A stretch of DNA of 64,000 bases, from assembly GCF_029962485.1 (NCBI RefSeq), contig NZ_CP073638.1:1674001-1738000 (forward strand). The letters are read 5' to 3'. Positions 49,291 through 57,947 of this stretch are shown here, piece by piece; positions within the stretch are counted from its first letter, which is position 1, and every line of letters starts with the position of its first letter. The notes beneath the pieces are model-generated. The model ran no database searches. It was not told the DNA's origin and saw only the letters and a program-made list of their open reading frames with translations. Source of the DNA: Burkholderia cepacia. Its GTDB lineage: Bacteria > Pseudomonadota > Gammaproteobacteria > Burkholderiales > Burkholderiaceae. Made by a program: the position numbers and the translations under genes.

Positions 49291-50454
49291 CTACCCGCCG
49301 CCGTGCTCGCCGGGCGCCGGCACACGGTCATCGCCGTCCGGCAAGCCGAGCGAGAACTTCACCGGGAAGCGCACCGCGAGCGTGTGGTCTGCCGCCACCT
49401 CGCGCGCGACACCACGTGCACGCACGTGCGGATCGTCGAACACCTCGCCGGCCACCGGCACGCGCGACACGGGCAAACCGAGCGCGCCGAGCACGTGCAT
49501 CCAGTCGTCCAGCGTGCGGGTTGCGAACGTGGTACGCAGCAGCGCGCCGAGTGCGTGCCGATGCTGCTGCCGGCCTGCCCGCCGGGCGTAGCGCGGGTCG
49601 CGCAACGCCGGATACGCGTCGCCGATCGCATCGGCGAACGCGGTCCAGAACTTGTCCTCGAACGTCGCGAGGACGATGTACCGCCCGTCGGCGGTTTCGA
49701 ACAGGTCGTTGTCGGGCATCACCCAGCGTGCGGTGTCGGGCGTATCGCGGCCCGTGCGCAGTGCCCACGCGGCCGGTGCGGTCCACGCGAACATCGCGTC
49801 GTGGATCGACACGTCCAGATGCTGGCCGACCCCGTTCGCGCGTGCGCTCATCACGGCAACGGCGAGCGCGAGCGCCGCATGCATGGCGGCCGCATGATCG
49901 GCCAGCCGCACGCGCGGCCGCGCGACGGCGTCATGCAGTTGCGCGGGCACCGACCAGTAACCGGCGTCGGCAAGAAAGTTCAGGTCGTGGCCGGGGCGGT
50001 TCGCATACGGGCCTTCCTGCCCGTAGCCGGTGATCGAACACAGCACGATGCGCGGGTTCACGCCGGCCAGCGCGGCGTAATCGAGCCCGAGCCGCGCCAT
50101 CACGCCCGGCCGGTTGCCTTCGACCACCGCATCGGCATCGCGCACGAGATCGAGAAAGCGCGCGCGGCCGTCGGGCGTTTTCAGGTCGAGCACGATCGAG
50201 CGCTTGCCGCGGTTGAACTGCGCGAACGTATCCGCGCCGAACTGCCGCAGCGCGTCGCCGCCCGGCGGCTCGACCTTGATCACGTCGGCGCCGAGCTGGC
50301 GCAGCAGCGCGCACGCATGCGGCCCGGGCAGCAACTGGCCGGCATCGATGATCCGCACGCCGCGCAGGCACGACCAGGCGGGCGCGTGGTCGTCGCCTGC
50401 CGGCCACGGGTCGTGCAGGTCGGCGGCATGTTCCGTGTCGTCGCGCGCCGTCAT
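49291..50454 (-). CDS. CaiB/BaiF-type CoA transferase or alpha-methylacyl-CoA racemase
   Basis: The 387-residue product starts at ATG 50454, overlapping the acyl-CoA dehydrogenase stop. The family-III CoA-transferase pattern is complete: LRGVRIIDAGQLLPGPHACA, LLRQLGADVIKVEPPGGDAL, NRGKRSIVLDLKTPDGR and GYGQEGPYANRPGHDLNFLA, with Asp157 at the catalytic position. The GHDLNFLADAG wording is closer to alpha-methylacyl-CoA racemases than to formyl-CoA transferases, so either activity is possible. With a ligase and an acyl-CoA dehydrogenase it forms a CoA-dependent degradation operon. Confidence 0.88.
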   Translation of the reverse strand: MTARDDTEHAADLHDPWPAGDDHAPAWSCLRGVRIIDAGQLLPGPHACALLRQLGADVIKVEPPGGDALRQFGADTFAQFNRGKRSIVLDLKTPDGRARFLDLVRDADAVVEGNRPGVMARLGLDYAALAGVNPRIVLCSITGYGQEGPYANRPGHDLNFLADAGYWSVPAQLHDAVARPRVRLADHAAAMHAALALAVAVMSARANGVGQHLDVSIHDAMFAWTAPAAWALRTGRDTPDTARWVMPDNDLFETADGRYIVLATFEDKFWTAFADAIGDAYPALRDPRYARRAGRQQHRHALGALLRTTFATRTLDDWMHVLGALGLPVSRVPVAGEVFDDPHVRARGVAREVAADHTLAVRFPVKFSLGLPDGDDRVPAPGEHGGG

Positions 50455-51638
50455 GCTTCGCGCCCCGCGCCGGCCGGTTCGAGAATCGCTTTCGCGATCG
50501 CGTTGCGCTGGATCTCGCTCGTGCCGGTCAGGATGCGGAACATCCGCAGCTTGCGGAACGTCTGCTCGACCGGGTGGCCGCGCGTCACGCCGACGTTGCC
50601 GTGGATCTGAACAGCCTTGTCCGCCACTTCGAAGCAGCGCTCCGACACATACAGCTTGCATGCCGATGCCGTCATCCGCAGGTCGGCTCCCGCGTCGGCC
50701 AGCGCGGCCGTGTGCGCGATCATGCTTTCGCACGCCCACAGCGCGGCGGCCATGTCGGCGAGCATGTGCTGGATCGCCTGGAAGCGCGCGATCGGCCCGC
50801 CGAACTGCCGGCGCGTGCGCGCATGATCGAGCGACGCGCGATACGCGGACATCGCGAGGCCAAGCATCGTCGGGCAATGCAGCAGCCGGTTCACGTTGAT
50901 GCGCGACATGCCGAGCTTGAAGCCGTTGCCGACCCCGCCGAACACGTTCTCGCGCGGCACGCGCACGTCGACGAAGCGGATGTCCGCGTCGATGTGCTGG
51001 CCGGACATCGGCACGTACTCGTGCTCCACGCTCACGCCCGGCAGGTCGAGATCGACGAGCACGGCCGTGATCTGCGGCGGCGTCGCGGTCGCATCGGTCA
51101 CGCACATCACGATCGCGAAATCGGCGAACGGCGCGCCGCTGATGTAATGCTTCGTGCCGTTGATGACGAGCGAATCGCCATCCTCGACCGCCGTCGTGCG
51201 GATGCTCATCGCGTCCGAGCCCGAGTGCGGCTCGGTCAGCGCGAAGCAGGTCGATTTCTCGCCGCGCATCACCGGCTTGAAATAGCGTTCGAGCTGCGCG
51301 GGCGTCGCGTACTTCAGCATGTTGCCGATGCGCGGCGGGCCGCCGAGTTCGCCGAGCACGTGCGGCGCGAGCGCCGCGCCGCATGCGGCGAGGTCGGCCT
51401 TCAGCGCGCAGACCTCGGCGATCGACAGCCCCTGGCCGCCGATCTCGACGGGCAGGCTCGCGGTGTAGAAGCCGAGCGCGGCCGAACGTTGCCACACGCG
51501 ACGCAGCACGTCGCGCGGCCAGACGTCTTCCGAGTCGAGCCGCAGCTCGCGCTCGATCGGGCGCAGTTCGTCGTCGACGAAGCGCAGCACGGCCGCGCGC
51601 AGCGCGACGAATTCGGGGCGTTGCAGATGATCGAACAT
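50451..51638 (-). CDS. acyl-CoA dehydrogenase
   Basis: The 395-residue product starts at ATG 51638 behind AAGGAG. It has the ACAD fold: an N-terminal helical domain; ACFALTEPHSGSDAMSIRTT-like middle domain with FAD-contacting FALTEP and GSD; then GFKLGMSRINVNRLLHCPTM, TRRQFGGPIARFQAIQHMLA and HGNVGVTRGHPVEQTFRKLR. The last holds the loop near the FAD adenine. The gene sits between the ligase and the CoA-transferase/racemase genes with a four-base overlap. It would dehydrogenate an acyl-CoA at the alpha-beta position. Chain-length preference cannot be read. Confidence 0.9.
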   Translation of the reverse strand: MFDHLQRPEFVALRAAVLRFVDDELRPIERELRLDSEDVWPRDVLRRVWQRSAALGFYTASLPVEIGGQGLSIAEVCALKADLAACGAALAPHVLGELGGPPRIGNMLKYATPAQLERYFKPVMRGEKSTCFALTEPHSGSDAMSIRTTAVEDGDSLVINGTKHYISGAPFADFAIVMCVTDATATPPQITAVLVDLDLPGVSVEHEYVPMSGQHIDADIRFVDVRVPRENVFGGVGNGFKLGMSRINVNRLLHCPTMLGLAMSAYRASLDHARTRRQFGGPIARFQAIQHMLADMAAALWACESMIAHTAALADAGADLRMTASACKLYVSERCFEVADKAVQIHGNVGVTRGHPVEQTFRKLRMFRILTGTSEIQRNAIAKAILEPAGAGREA

Positions 51639-51649
51639 GGCGGGCTCCT

Positions 51650-53203
51650 TCAGTTGACGCGGCGCGTGACACCGCGCCAGTACGGCTCGCGCACGAGCTT
51701 GCGGGCGATCTTGCCGCTCGCGTTCTTCGGCAGCTCCGCGACGAAATCGATGGAGCGCGGCGCCTTGTAGTCGGCGAGCCGCTCGCGGCAGTGCGCAACA
51801 AGATCGGTCGCCTGCGCGCTGCGGCCCGAACGCAGCACGACGACGGCCTTCACGGCCTCGCCCCACTTGTCGTCGGGCACGCCGACGACGCACGCCTCGA
51901 GCACGTCGTCATGCCGGTACAGCGCCGCTTCGACTTCGGTCGGATACACGTTGAAGCCGCCCGAAATGATCATGTCGTGCTTGCGGTCGACCAGGTAGAT
52001 GAAGCCTTCGCGGTCGGTGCGCGCGAGGTCGCCCGTGTACAGCCAGCCGTCGACCAGCACCTCGCGCGTCAGCTCCGGCGCGTTCCAGTAGCCCTGGAAC
52101 ACGTCCGCGCCACGAATCACGATCTCGCCGATCGCATCGCCTTCGACTTCGCGCCCGTCGGCGCCGACCACCCGCACCTCGGTCTCGCCGAGCGGCCGGC
52201 CGCACGACGCGAGCTGCTCGCGGTCGTACAGCAGCGCATGCGCGTGATCGGCGATGCCAAGCCGCGTGACGCCCGACGTCGATTCGCTCGCGCCATAGCC
52301 CTGCGACAGCACGGGGCCGATGCGCGCCCACGCTTCCTCGATACGCGCCGGCGCCATCGGCGCCGCGCCGTAGCCGAGCACCTTCAGGCTGCGCAGGTCG
52401 GCCTGTGCCAGCTCGGGCACGTTCAGCAGCATGTTGACCATCGCCGGCACCATGAACGTGTGCGTGATGCGCTGGCGCGCGACTTCGGCGAGGAAATGCG
52501 CGGGCTCGAACGCGTCGAACAGCACGAGCGTCGCGCCGCAGAACAGGTACGGCTGCATCAGCATCCCCGACGCATGCGTGATCGGCCCGATCAGCGCGAG
52601 CCGGTCGCCGGGCTGCGCGGGGCGATCCATTCCGAGCACGATCTTGCGCAGCGACGCGAGCCGGTTGCCATAGCTCTGCATCGCGGCCTTGATGCGCCCG
52701 GTCGAGCCGGACGAGAAGTGCAGCACCGCGAGATCGTCGGCCGCCGGCGTGTAGTCGGGCGGCGTATCGCCGCCCTTCGCGAGCAGCGTTTCATAGTCGA
52801 GATAGCCGGCGACCGCGCCGCCGAGCGACACGAACCGCTCGACCGCCCCGAAGCCCGGCGAATCGGGCGTGTAGTCCGTATAGCCGCGCCCGCCGATGAA
52901 CGCGACGGGCGTGCAGTTGCCGACGACGTCGGCAGCCTCGGCCGCCGTGAAGCGCGGGTTCAGCGCGGCCTTCACGAGACCAGCCTTGTACAGCGCGCAT
53001 TCGATCTCGACGAGCTCGATGCAGTTGCGCGACTGCACGGCGATGCGCTCGCCGCGCGCGAAGCCGAGGCCGCGCAGCGCGTTCGCGAGTCGAGTCGAAC
53101 GCTCGTCGAGCTGACGGTAAGTGACGGCGCGGTCGCGGTGGATCACGGCGGGCTGGCTGCCCCAGTAGCGGGCAGCGCGCCGCAGGAAGTAGGCGAAGCT
53201 CAA
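51650..53203 (-). CDS. acyl-CoA ligase (AMP-forming)
   Basis: The 517-residue product starts at TTG (53201-53203), supported by AGGAG nine bases upstream; no ATG gives a sensible site. The ANL-superfamily motifs are LHFSSGSTGRIK (about 161-172; the usual PKG is replaced by RIKA), VLSQGYGASES, WLYTGDLARTDREGFIYLVD, RKHDMIISGGFNVYPTEVEA and LPKNASGKIARK. It activates a carboxylic acid with ATP and CoA, as first step of the operon. It is divergent from a LysR gene. The altered P-loop is noteworthy but conserved Lys at the C-terminus is present. Confidence 0.9.
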   Translation of the reverse strand: MSFAYFLRRAARYWGSQPAVIHRDRAVTYRQLDERSTRLANALRGLGFARGERIAVQSRNCIELVEIECALYKAGLVKAALNPRFTAAEAADVVGNCTPVAFIGGRGYTDYTPDSPGFGAVERFVSLGGAVAGYLDYETLLAKGGDTPPDYTPAADDLAVLHFSSGSTGRIKAAMQSYGNRLASLRKIVLGMDRPAQPGDRLALIGPITHASGMLMQPYLFCGATLVLFDAFEPAHFLAEVARQRITHTFMVPAMVNMLLNVPELAQADLRSLKVLGYGAAPMAPARIEEAWARIGPVLSQGYGASESTSGVTRLGIADHAHALLYDREQLASCGRPLGETEVRVVGADGREVEGDAIGEIVIRGADVFQGYWNAPELTREVLVDGWLYTGDLARTDREGFIYLVDRKHDMIISGGFNVYPTEVEAALYRHDDVLEACVVGVPDDKWGEAVKAVVVLRSGRSAQATDLVAHCRERLADYKAPRSIDFVAELPKNASGKIARKLVREPYWRGVTRRVN

Positions 53204-53241
53204 AACGAATCTCCTGGTCGAACAGTGCCGCCAGTCTGTAA

Positions 53242-53255
53242 GATGCCGAGGCATC
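53242..53255. promoter_or_regulatory. inverted repeat GATGCC-GA-GGCATC
   Basis: Two perfect 6-base arms (53242-53247 and 53250-53255) with a 2-base spacer lie in the 102-base divergent spacer between the acyl-CoA ligase and a LysR gene. It overlaps the first copy of a direct repeat GCATCACC (53251-53258, again at 53264-53271). Together they are a candidate LysR binding region. Confidence 0.4.
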
Positions 53256-53305
53256 ACCACAATGCATCACCAGATATAAAGTCATAACCAATAGGAATCC
53301 CATCG

Positions 53306-54196
53306 ATGGATACGCGCGATCTGGAGTACCTGCTGGCCGTGGAGCGGCACGGCAGCATCGGCAAGGCGGCCGAGGCGCTGGGGTTGTCGCAGCCCGCGCT
53401 GACCAAGGCCGTGCAGCGGCTGGAGGCGCAGGTCGGCGTGACGCTGTTCGAGCGCACCGCGAACGGGATGACGCCGACGCCGGCCGGCGCGCGCTTCGTC
53501 GCCCGCGCGCAGCGGATCGCGCTCGAATTCGACGATGCGATGCAGGAGATGCGCGCGATCCGCGGCGGCGAACAGGGCATCGTGCGGATCGGCTACTCGC
53601 CGACCGTGCCCAACGCGTTCGTGCTCGGCGCGTGCCGGCAGCTGATCCGCGAACGGCCGGCCGCGCGGCTGCGGCTGCGCTGCCGGCTCGCGCGCGAACT
53701 GCTCGACCTGCTCGCGGCCGGCGAACTCGACCTCGTGATCGCGCCCGAACCGCAGCAACCGGACGCCGCACTCGACACCATCGCGTTGCTCGACGACCGC
53801 CTGACGGTGCTGGCCGACGCCGCCCACCCGCTGCAGCGCAAGCGCGCGCTCACGCTCGCGGATCTCGCCGACCAGGAATGGCTGCTGCCGGAAACCACGA
53901 TCCCGGTGCGACACCGGATCGACGACGCGTTCCGCGCGCGCGGGCTGCCGGCGCCGCGCCTGCGCATCGAGATGGATTTCGGCAACACGTCGCTGTTGCA
54001 GCTGCTGCACGGCACATCGCTGCTGTGCGTCGGCGGCGCCGATGCGCTCGACCAGGTGGCCGGACTGCGTGCGCTCGACCTGAAGGCCGGCGAGCTCGAA
54101 CTGGACCGCCGCATCGGCGCGATGCACCGCGCGGGCGCGTACGTGCCGCCGCTGGCGCAGCGGATGATCGCGCTGCTGCAGGAGAACGTCGCGTAG
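53306..54196 (+). CDS. LysR-family regulator of the CoA-dependent operon
   Basis: The 296-residue product has the LysR helix-turn-helix (LEYLLAVERHGSIGKAAEAL, then QPALTKAVQRLEAQVGVTLF, about 6-55), with TPAGARFVARAQRIALEFDD as the linker helix. It falls in the CbbR/TctD-like group with a typical effector domain to about residue 290. It is divergent from the ligase/dehydrogenase/CoA-transferase operon and followed on its own strand by an MHS permease, so it may control both. Effector unknown. Confidence 0.9.
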   Translation: MDTRDLEYLLAVERHGSIGKAAEALGLSQPALTKAVQRLEAQVGVTLFERTANGMTPTPAGARFVARAQRIALEFDDAMQEMRAIRGGEQGIVRIGYSPTVPNAFVLGACRQLIRERPAARLRLRCRLARELLDLLAAGELDLVIAPEPQQPDAALDTIALLDDRLTVLADAAHPLQRKRALTLADLADQEWLLPETTIPVRHRIDDAFRARGLPAPRLRIEMDFGNTSLLQLLHGTSLLCVGGADALDQVAGLRALDLKAGELELDRRIGAMHRAGAYVPPLAQRMIALLQENVA

Positions 54197-54335
54197 CGGC
54201 ACGCGGACCATCATTTGCGGGAGTGATGACCCTCCCCTTTTTCTGCGGATTTGACCGGGGGCACGGTGCCGACAACACTAGCCCGCAGTGCTGCACAAGA
54301 CGGCACGCGCCCGCCTCCCCCCTTCAGAGTCCGCC

Positions 54336-55673
54336 ATGTACCCGACCGACACCGTGCAATCCCCGAGCGCCGCCCGGCCGCTCGCCGACCGGCAACTGCG
54401 CCGGATCGTCATCGCCTCCGTCGCCGGCAACGCGATGGAGTGGTACGACTTTTTCGTGTACGGCACGGCCGCGGCGCTCGTGTTCGGTCACGTATTCTTT
54501 CCGCCCGGCGCATCGCCGCTCGCCGGCAGCCTCGCCGCGTTCGCGGCGTTCGCGCTCGGTTTCGTCGCGCGGCCGCTCGGCGGGATCGTGTTCGGCCACG
54601 TCGGCGATCGCTACGGTCGCAAGGCGTCGCTCGTGTGGACGCTGCTGATCATGGGCGCGTCGACCTTCGCGATCGGCCTGCTGCCGACCTATGCGCAGGT
54701 CGGCCTGTGGGCGCCGGCGGCGCTCGTCGTGCTGCGGCTGCTGCAAGGCGTCGCGTCCGGAGGCGAATGGGGCGGCGGCGTGCTGATGATCAGCGAAAAC
54801 GCGCCGCCCGAGCAGCGCGGCTACTACGCGGCGTGGAGCCAGCTCGGCGTGGGCGGCGGCTTCGTGCTGTCGTCGGCCGCGTTTCTCGCCGCGCAGGCGC
54901 TGCCGGACGACATGTTCCGCACGTGGGGCTGGCGGCTGCCGTTCCTCGCGAGCATCGCCATCTTCGCGATCGGCATCTACATCCGCCGCCATCTGCCGGA
55001 AAGCCGTGACTTCGAGCAGGCCGGCAAGCGCGGCGCGCACACGCATCTGCCGATCGTCGAGTGCATCCGCCGTCATCCGAAGGAAATCCTGCTCGCGATG
55101 GGGCTGCGCGTGGCCGAGAACGGCGGCGCATACATCTTCCTCGCGTTCTCGCTCGTCTACGGCAAATACGTCGGCATCCCGAACGGCGTGATGCTGACCG
55201 GCGTGATGATCGCGATGATCGTCGAGATGGGTGCGATGCTTGCGTGGGGCCGGCTGTCCGACCGGATCGGCCGCAAGCCCGTGTACCTGATCGGCGCGCT
55301 GAGCCTCGTCGCGTGCGCGTTCCCGTTCTTCTGGCTGCTCGACACGCGCGTGACGCCGCTCGTCTGGCTCGCGTTGACGATCGGCACGGCCGTGAGCCAC
55401 GGCGCGATGATCGGCACGCTGCCCGCGCTCGTCGGCGAGCTGTTCAGCACCGAGGTGCGTTACTCGGGCGTCGCGCTCGGGCATGAAGTCGCGTCGATCT
55501 TCGCGGGCGGGATGTCGCCGCTGATTGCAACCGCGCTGCTCGCGCGCTATCACGCGTCGTGGCCCGTCTCGCTGTTTCTCGTCGCGCTCGGCCTCGTGAC
55601 CGTCGCAACATTGTGCGTGATGCGCGAGACGCGCACCACGCACGCCGACGGTTCGCGCGGCGACGCCGCATGA
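54336..55673 (+). CDS. MHS-family MFS transporter (proline/betaine/shikimate type)
   Basis: The 445-residue protein starts at ATG 54336. The metabolite:H+ symporter motif IVIASVAGNAMEWYDFFVYG is at the start, followed by GFVARPLGGIVFGHVGDRYG (motif A, RxxxxxxG). RLLQGVASGGEWGGGVLMIS and GQLPFLASIAIFAIGIYIRR-like helix 6 are typical of ShiA, ProP and KgtP. Proton-coupled uptake of organic acids or betaines is expected. It is convergent with the dehydrogenase genes (11-base gap), so it is expressed from the LysR side. Confidence 0.9.
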   Translation: MYPTDTVQSPSAARPLADRQLRRIVIASVAGNAMEWYDFFVYGTAAALVFGHVFFPPGASPLAGSLAAFAAFALGFVARPLGGIVFGHVGDRYGRKASLVWTLLIMGASTFAIGLLPTYAQVGLWAPAALVVLRLLQGVASGGEWGGGVLMISENAPPEQRGYYAAWSQLGVGGGFVLSSAAFLAAQALPDDMFRTWGWRLPFLASIAIFAIGIYIRRHLPESRDFEQAGKRGAHTHLPIVECIRRHPKEILLAMGLRVAENGGAYIFLAFSLVYGKYVGIPNGVMLTGVMIAMIVEMGAMLAWGRLSDRIGRKPVYLIGALSLVACAFPFFWLLDTRVTPLVWLALTIGTAVSHGAMIGTLPALVGELFSTEVRYSGVALGHEVASIFAGGMSPLIATALLARYHASWPVSLFLVALGLVTVATLCVMRETRTTHADGSRGDAA

Positions 55674-55684
55674 CCGCGCGACGG

Positions 55685-56695
55685 TCAGCGCCCGGCGTCG
55701 CGCCGCGCGCTGTCGAACGCCGGCGCCAGCCCCAGGTGATCGAGCAGCCGCGCGAATTCGCCGAGCCGCTGCCGCATGTACGCGGGCACGTCGACCTCCG
55801 CATAGTCGTGGAAGCCGGCGCCCGTACGCACGCCGTCGCGCCCGGCTTCCATGTTCCGCACGACGCTCGCGGCCGGTGCGAAGCGCGGGCCGATCTCGCC
55901 GGCCAGGTACGTCGACGCGTAGTACAGGATGTCGCAGCCGCCCCAGTCGATGAATTCAAGCAGCCCGAGCACCGCGAAGCGCGGCCCGAAACCCGTGCGG
56001 ATCGCCGTGTCGATGTCCTCGGCGCTTGCCACGCCTTCCTCGACCATCCGCGCGGCTTCGTTCATCGCGAGCGCCTGGATGCGCGGCACGATATAGCCGG
56101 GCGCCGGCCCGCAAATCACCGGCTTCTTGCCGACGCGTTCGAGCAGTGCGGCAAGCATGTCGACGACGGCTTGATCGGTCGCGTCGCTGCGGCTGATCTC
56201 GACGAGCGGCATCAGCAGCGCGGGATTCAGCCAGTGCGCGTTCAGCATCCGCCCCGGGTGCGCAACATGGCGCTGCAACTCGGTGACGACGAACGTCGAC
56301 GTGGTCGACGCGATCGTGGCATGGGTATCGACGTGTTCGCCGAGCCAGCGCAGTGCGTCGGCCTTCGCGTCCAGCACTTCGGGCAGCGCTTCGAACACGA
56401 TATCGGCGTGGCGCACCGCGTCCGCCACGCCGTCACGCGAGACGAGCACGATGCGCGCGACGACGGCATCGGCCTGAGCGGCATCGATGCGGCCGAGCGC
56501 GACCTGCGCGTGCAGCGGCCGCACGATCTCGTCGCGCGTGCGCGCTTCGAATGCCTGCCAGCCGGCCGCATCGCGCCGCTTGAAGTCGACCAGCGTCACG
56601 TCGAGCCCCGCGAACGCGAACACGAGTGCGATCCCCTGCCCCATGCGTCCCGCGCCGAGCACGTGAATGCGCGTCACATCGGCGGCCGCCTTCAT
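55685..56695 (-). CDS. 3-hydroxyacyl-CoA dehydrogenase family protein
   Basis: The 336-residue product starts at ATG 56695, overlapping the octopine-type dehydrogenase stop by four bases. The NAD motif VLGAGRMGQGIALVFAFAGL (10-29), ADIVFEALPEVLDAKADALR, ASTTSTFVVTELQRHVAHPG, MLNAHWLNPALLMPLVEISR and a C-terminal helical domain with IRTGFGPRFAVLGLLEFIDW are present. The dimerisation domain with this RTGFGPRF wording is also seen in L-carnitine dehydrogenase-like members. It oxidises a 3-hydroxyacyl compound with NAD. Its true substrate could be free acid or CoA ester. Confidence 0.88.
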   Translation of the reverse strand: MKAAADVTRIHVLGAGRMGQGIALVFAFAGLDVTLVDFKRRDAAGWQAFEARTRDEIVRPLHAQVALGRIDAAQADAVVARIVLVSRDGVADAVRHADIVFEALPEVLDAKADALRWLGEHVDTHATIASTTSTFVVTELQRHVAHPGRMLNAHWLNPALLMPLVEISRSDATDQAVVDMLAALLERVGKKPVICGPAPGYIVPRIQALAMNEAARMVEEGVASAEDIDTAIRTGFGPRFAVLGLLEFIDWGGCDILYYASTYLAGEIGPRFAPAASVVRNMEAGRDGVRTGAGFHDYAEVDVPAYMRQRLGEFARLLDHLGLAPAFDSARRDAGR

Positions 56696-57798
56696 GCCGT
56701 GTACCCCACGTCGAGCAGCGCGCGCAGCGCGTCCTTCGACAATGCGGCAAGCCCGAGCCGCTCCAGCGTGCGGCCTTCCGCGTACAGGTCGCGCACCGCG
56801 ACCGCGCTCGCGATGCTCAGCAGCCCCTGCGCGACCGGCGTCGGCACACCGGCCCAGCGCCCGCACGACACGACGAACGACAGCCCGAGCCGGGTGTCTT
56901 CGAGCATGTAGCGATGCGTGCGCAGATCGATCTTCTCGCGCCAGTCGCCGCTATCGGTCAGCTTGCCGTGCGCGCCGCGCCCGTACATCCATTCGTCGCC
57001 CTCGGTCGCGTAGTGATCGGCGAGCGGGAAATGCGGCGCGTGGTAACCGAGCGCTTCGCGCACCGCGATGCGTTCGGCGTCGAGCGCGTTCGTCACGCGG
57101 CGGATCGACGGCTGCGTGCCTTCGTTGTGGATGTCCCACGCATCGAAGTGTTCGAGCGGCCCGGCATTCATCAGGATCAGCGGCGGATGAATTACGGGGC
57201 CCGCGTTCATCAGCGCGCCGGACAATGCGTCCTCGACCGGCTCGACCGACGGATAGCCGGCGCGCAACACGTCGAACGCCCAGCCGGCCGCATTCGCCGG
57301 AAACACGCCGGTCGGCAGGCGTGTCGCGTATGCGCTGATCACGACATCGTTGTCGCCATGCTTGCGCACAAGATACGGCAGCGTGCCCGTTTCGGCGAAT
57401 GCGACGCGCGAACGGTTGCCGGCATCGGCCGCCGCACGCGCGAACACGAAGCTGCCGAACGTGCCGGGCGGCAGGAAGACGACCTGACCGTCCTCCAGCA
57501 GCGGGGCGACCTGCGCGGCGAGCGCGTCGTGCGACGTGGACGGCAGCGGCACCACGACGAGCTGCGTGCCGCGCAGCGCGGCCGCCAGATCGTCCGTCAG
57601 GCGGATCGCGCCGGGCGCATCGCCAAGCGGCACCGTCCGCTTGCCGCGATAGTCGGTCACGTTCAGCACACCAAGCTCGCGCAGCCGCGCGTGCGGCTCG
57701 CGGTCACGCCGCCACCACGTCACGTCGTGGCCTTTCTCGAGCAGGTCGATCGCCGCCGCATGGCAGCCGTGGCCGCCGCCCAGAACACATGCCTTCAT
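56692..57798 (-). CDS. NAD/NADP octopine/nopaline dehydrogenase family protein
   Basis: The 368-residue product starts at ATG 57798 behind GGGAGA. It has an N-terminal Rossmann domain with GGGHGCHAAAIDLLEKGHDV (8-27), then VFLPPGTFGSFVFARAAADA. The C-terminal helical domain (about 185-365) has LMNAGPVIHPPLILMNAGPL with the conserved histidine, and DEWMYGRGAHGKLTDSGDWR. This matches the octopine/nopaline dehydrogenase family, which reductively joins or cleaves opine-type amino acid conjugates. It is translationally coupled to the 3-hydroxyacyl-CoA dehydrogenase homologue and divergent from an AraC gene. Confidence 0.88.
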   Translation of the reverse strand: MKACVLGGGHGCHAAAIDLLEKGHDVTWWRRDREPHARLRELGVLNVTDYRGKRTVPLGDAPGAIRLTDDLAAALRGTQLVVVPLPSTSHDALAAQVAPLLEDGQVVFLPPGTFGSFVFARAAADAGNRSRVAFAETGTLPYLVRKHGDNDVVISAYATRLPTGVFPANAAGWAFDVLRAGYPSVEPVEDALSGALMNAGPVIHPPLILMNAGPLEHFDAWDIHNEGTQPSIRRVTNALDAERIAVREALGYHAPHFPLADHYATEGDEWMYGRGAHGKLTDSGDWREKIDLRTHRYMLEDTRLGLSFVVSCGRWAGVPTPVAQGLLSIASAVAVRDLYAEGRTLERLGLAALSKDALRALLDVGYTA

Positions 57799-57947
57799 CG
57801 TTTTCTCCCGGTGATTGAGTGCTTCCGAGACTACGCGGCCGACTTCGCCGCGTCGCTTCAAAACGCGCAACGACACACCCATTCGCGCAACGCAATCGCG
57901 GCGACGCGCATGCCGCCACGCCCCTGCATCCGTTACGAGGTCTATCG

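Noticed and set aside
49291..53203. Carnitine caiABC operon
   Set aside because: The gene set looks similar, but the CoA transferase resembles racemases, there is no CaiT-type betaine carrier or CaiD hydratase, and the permease is an organic acid type.
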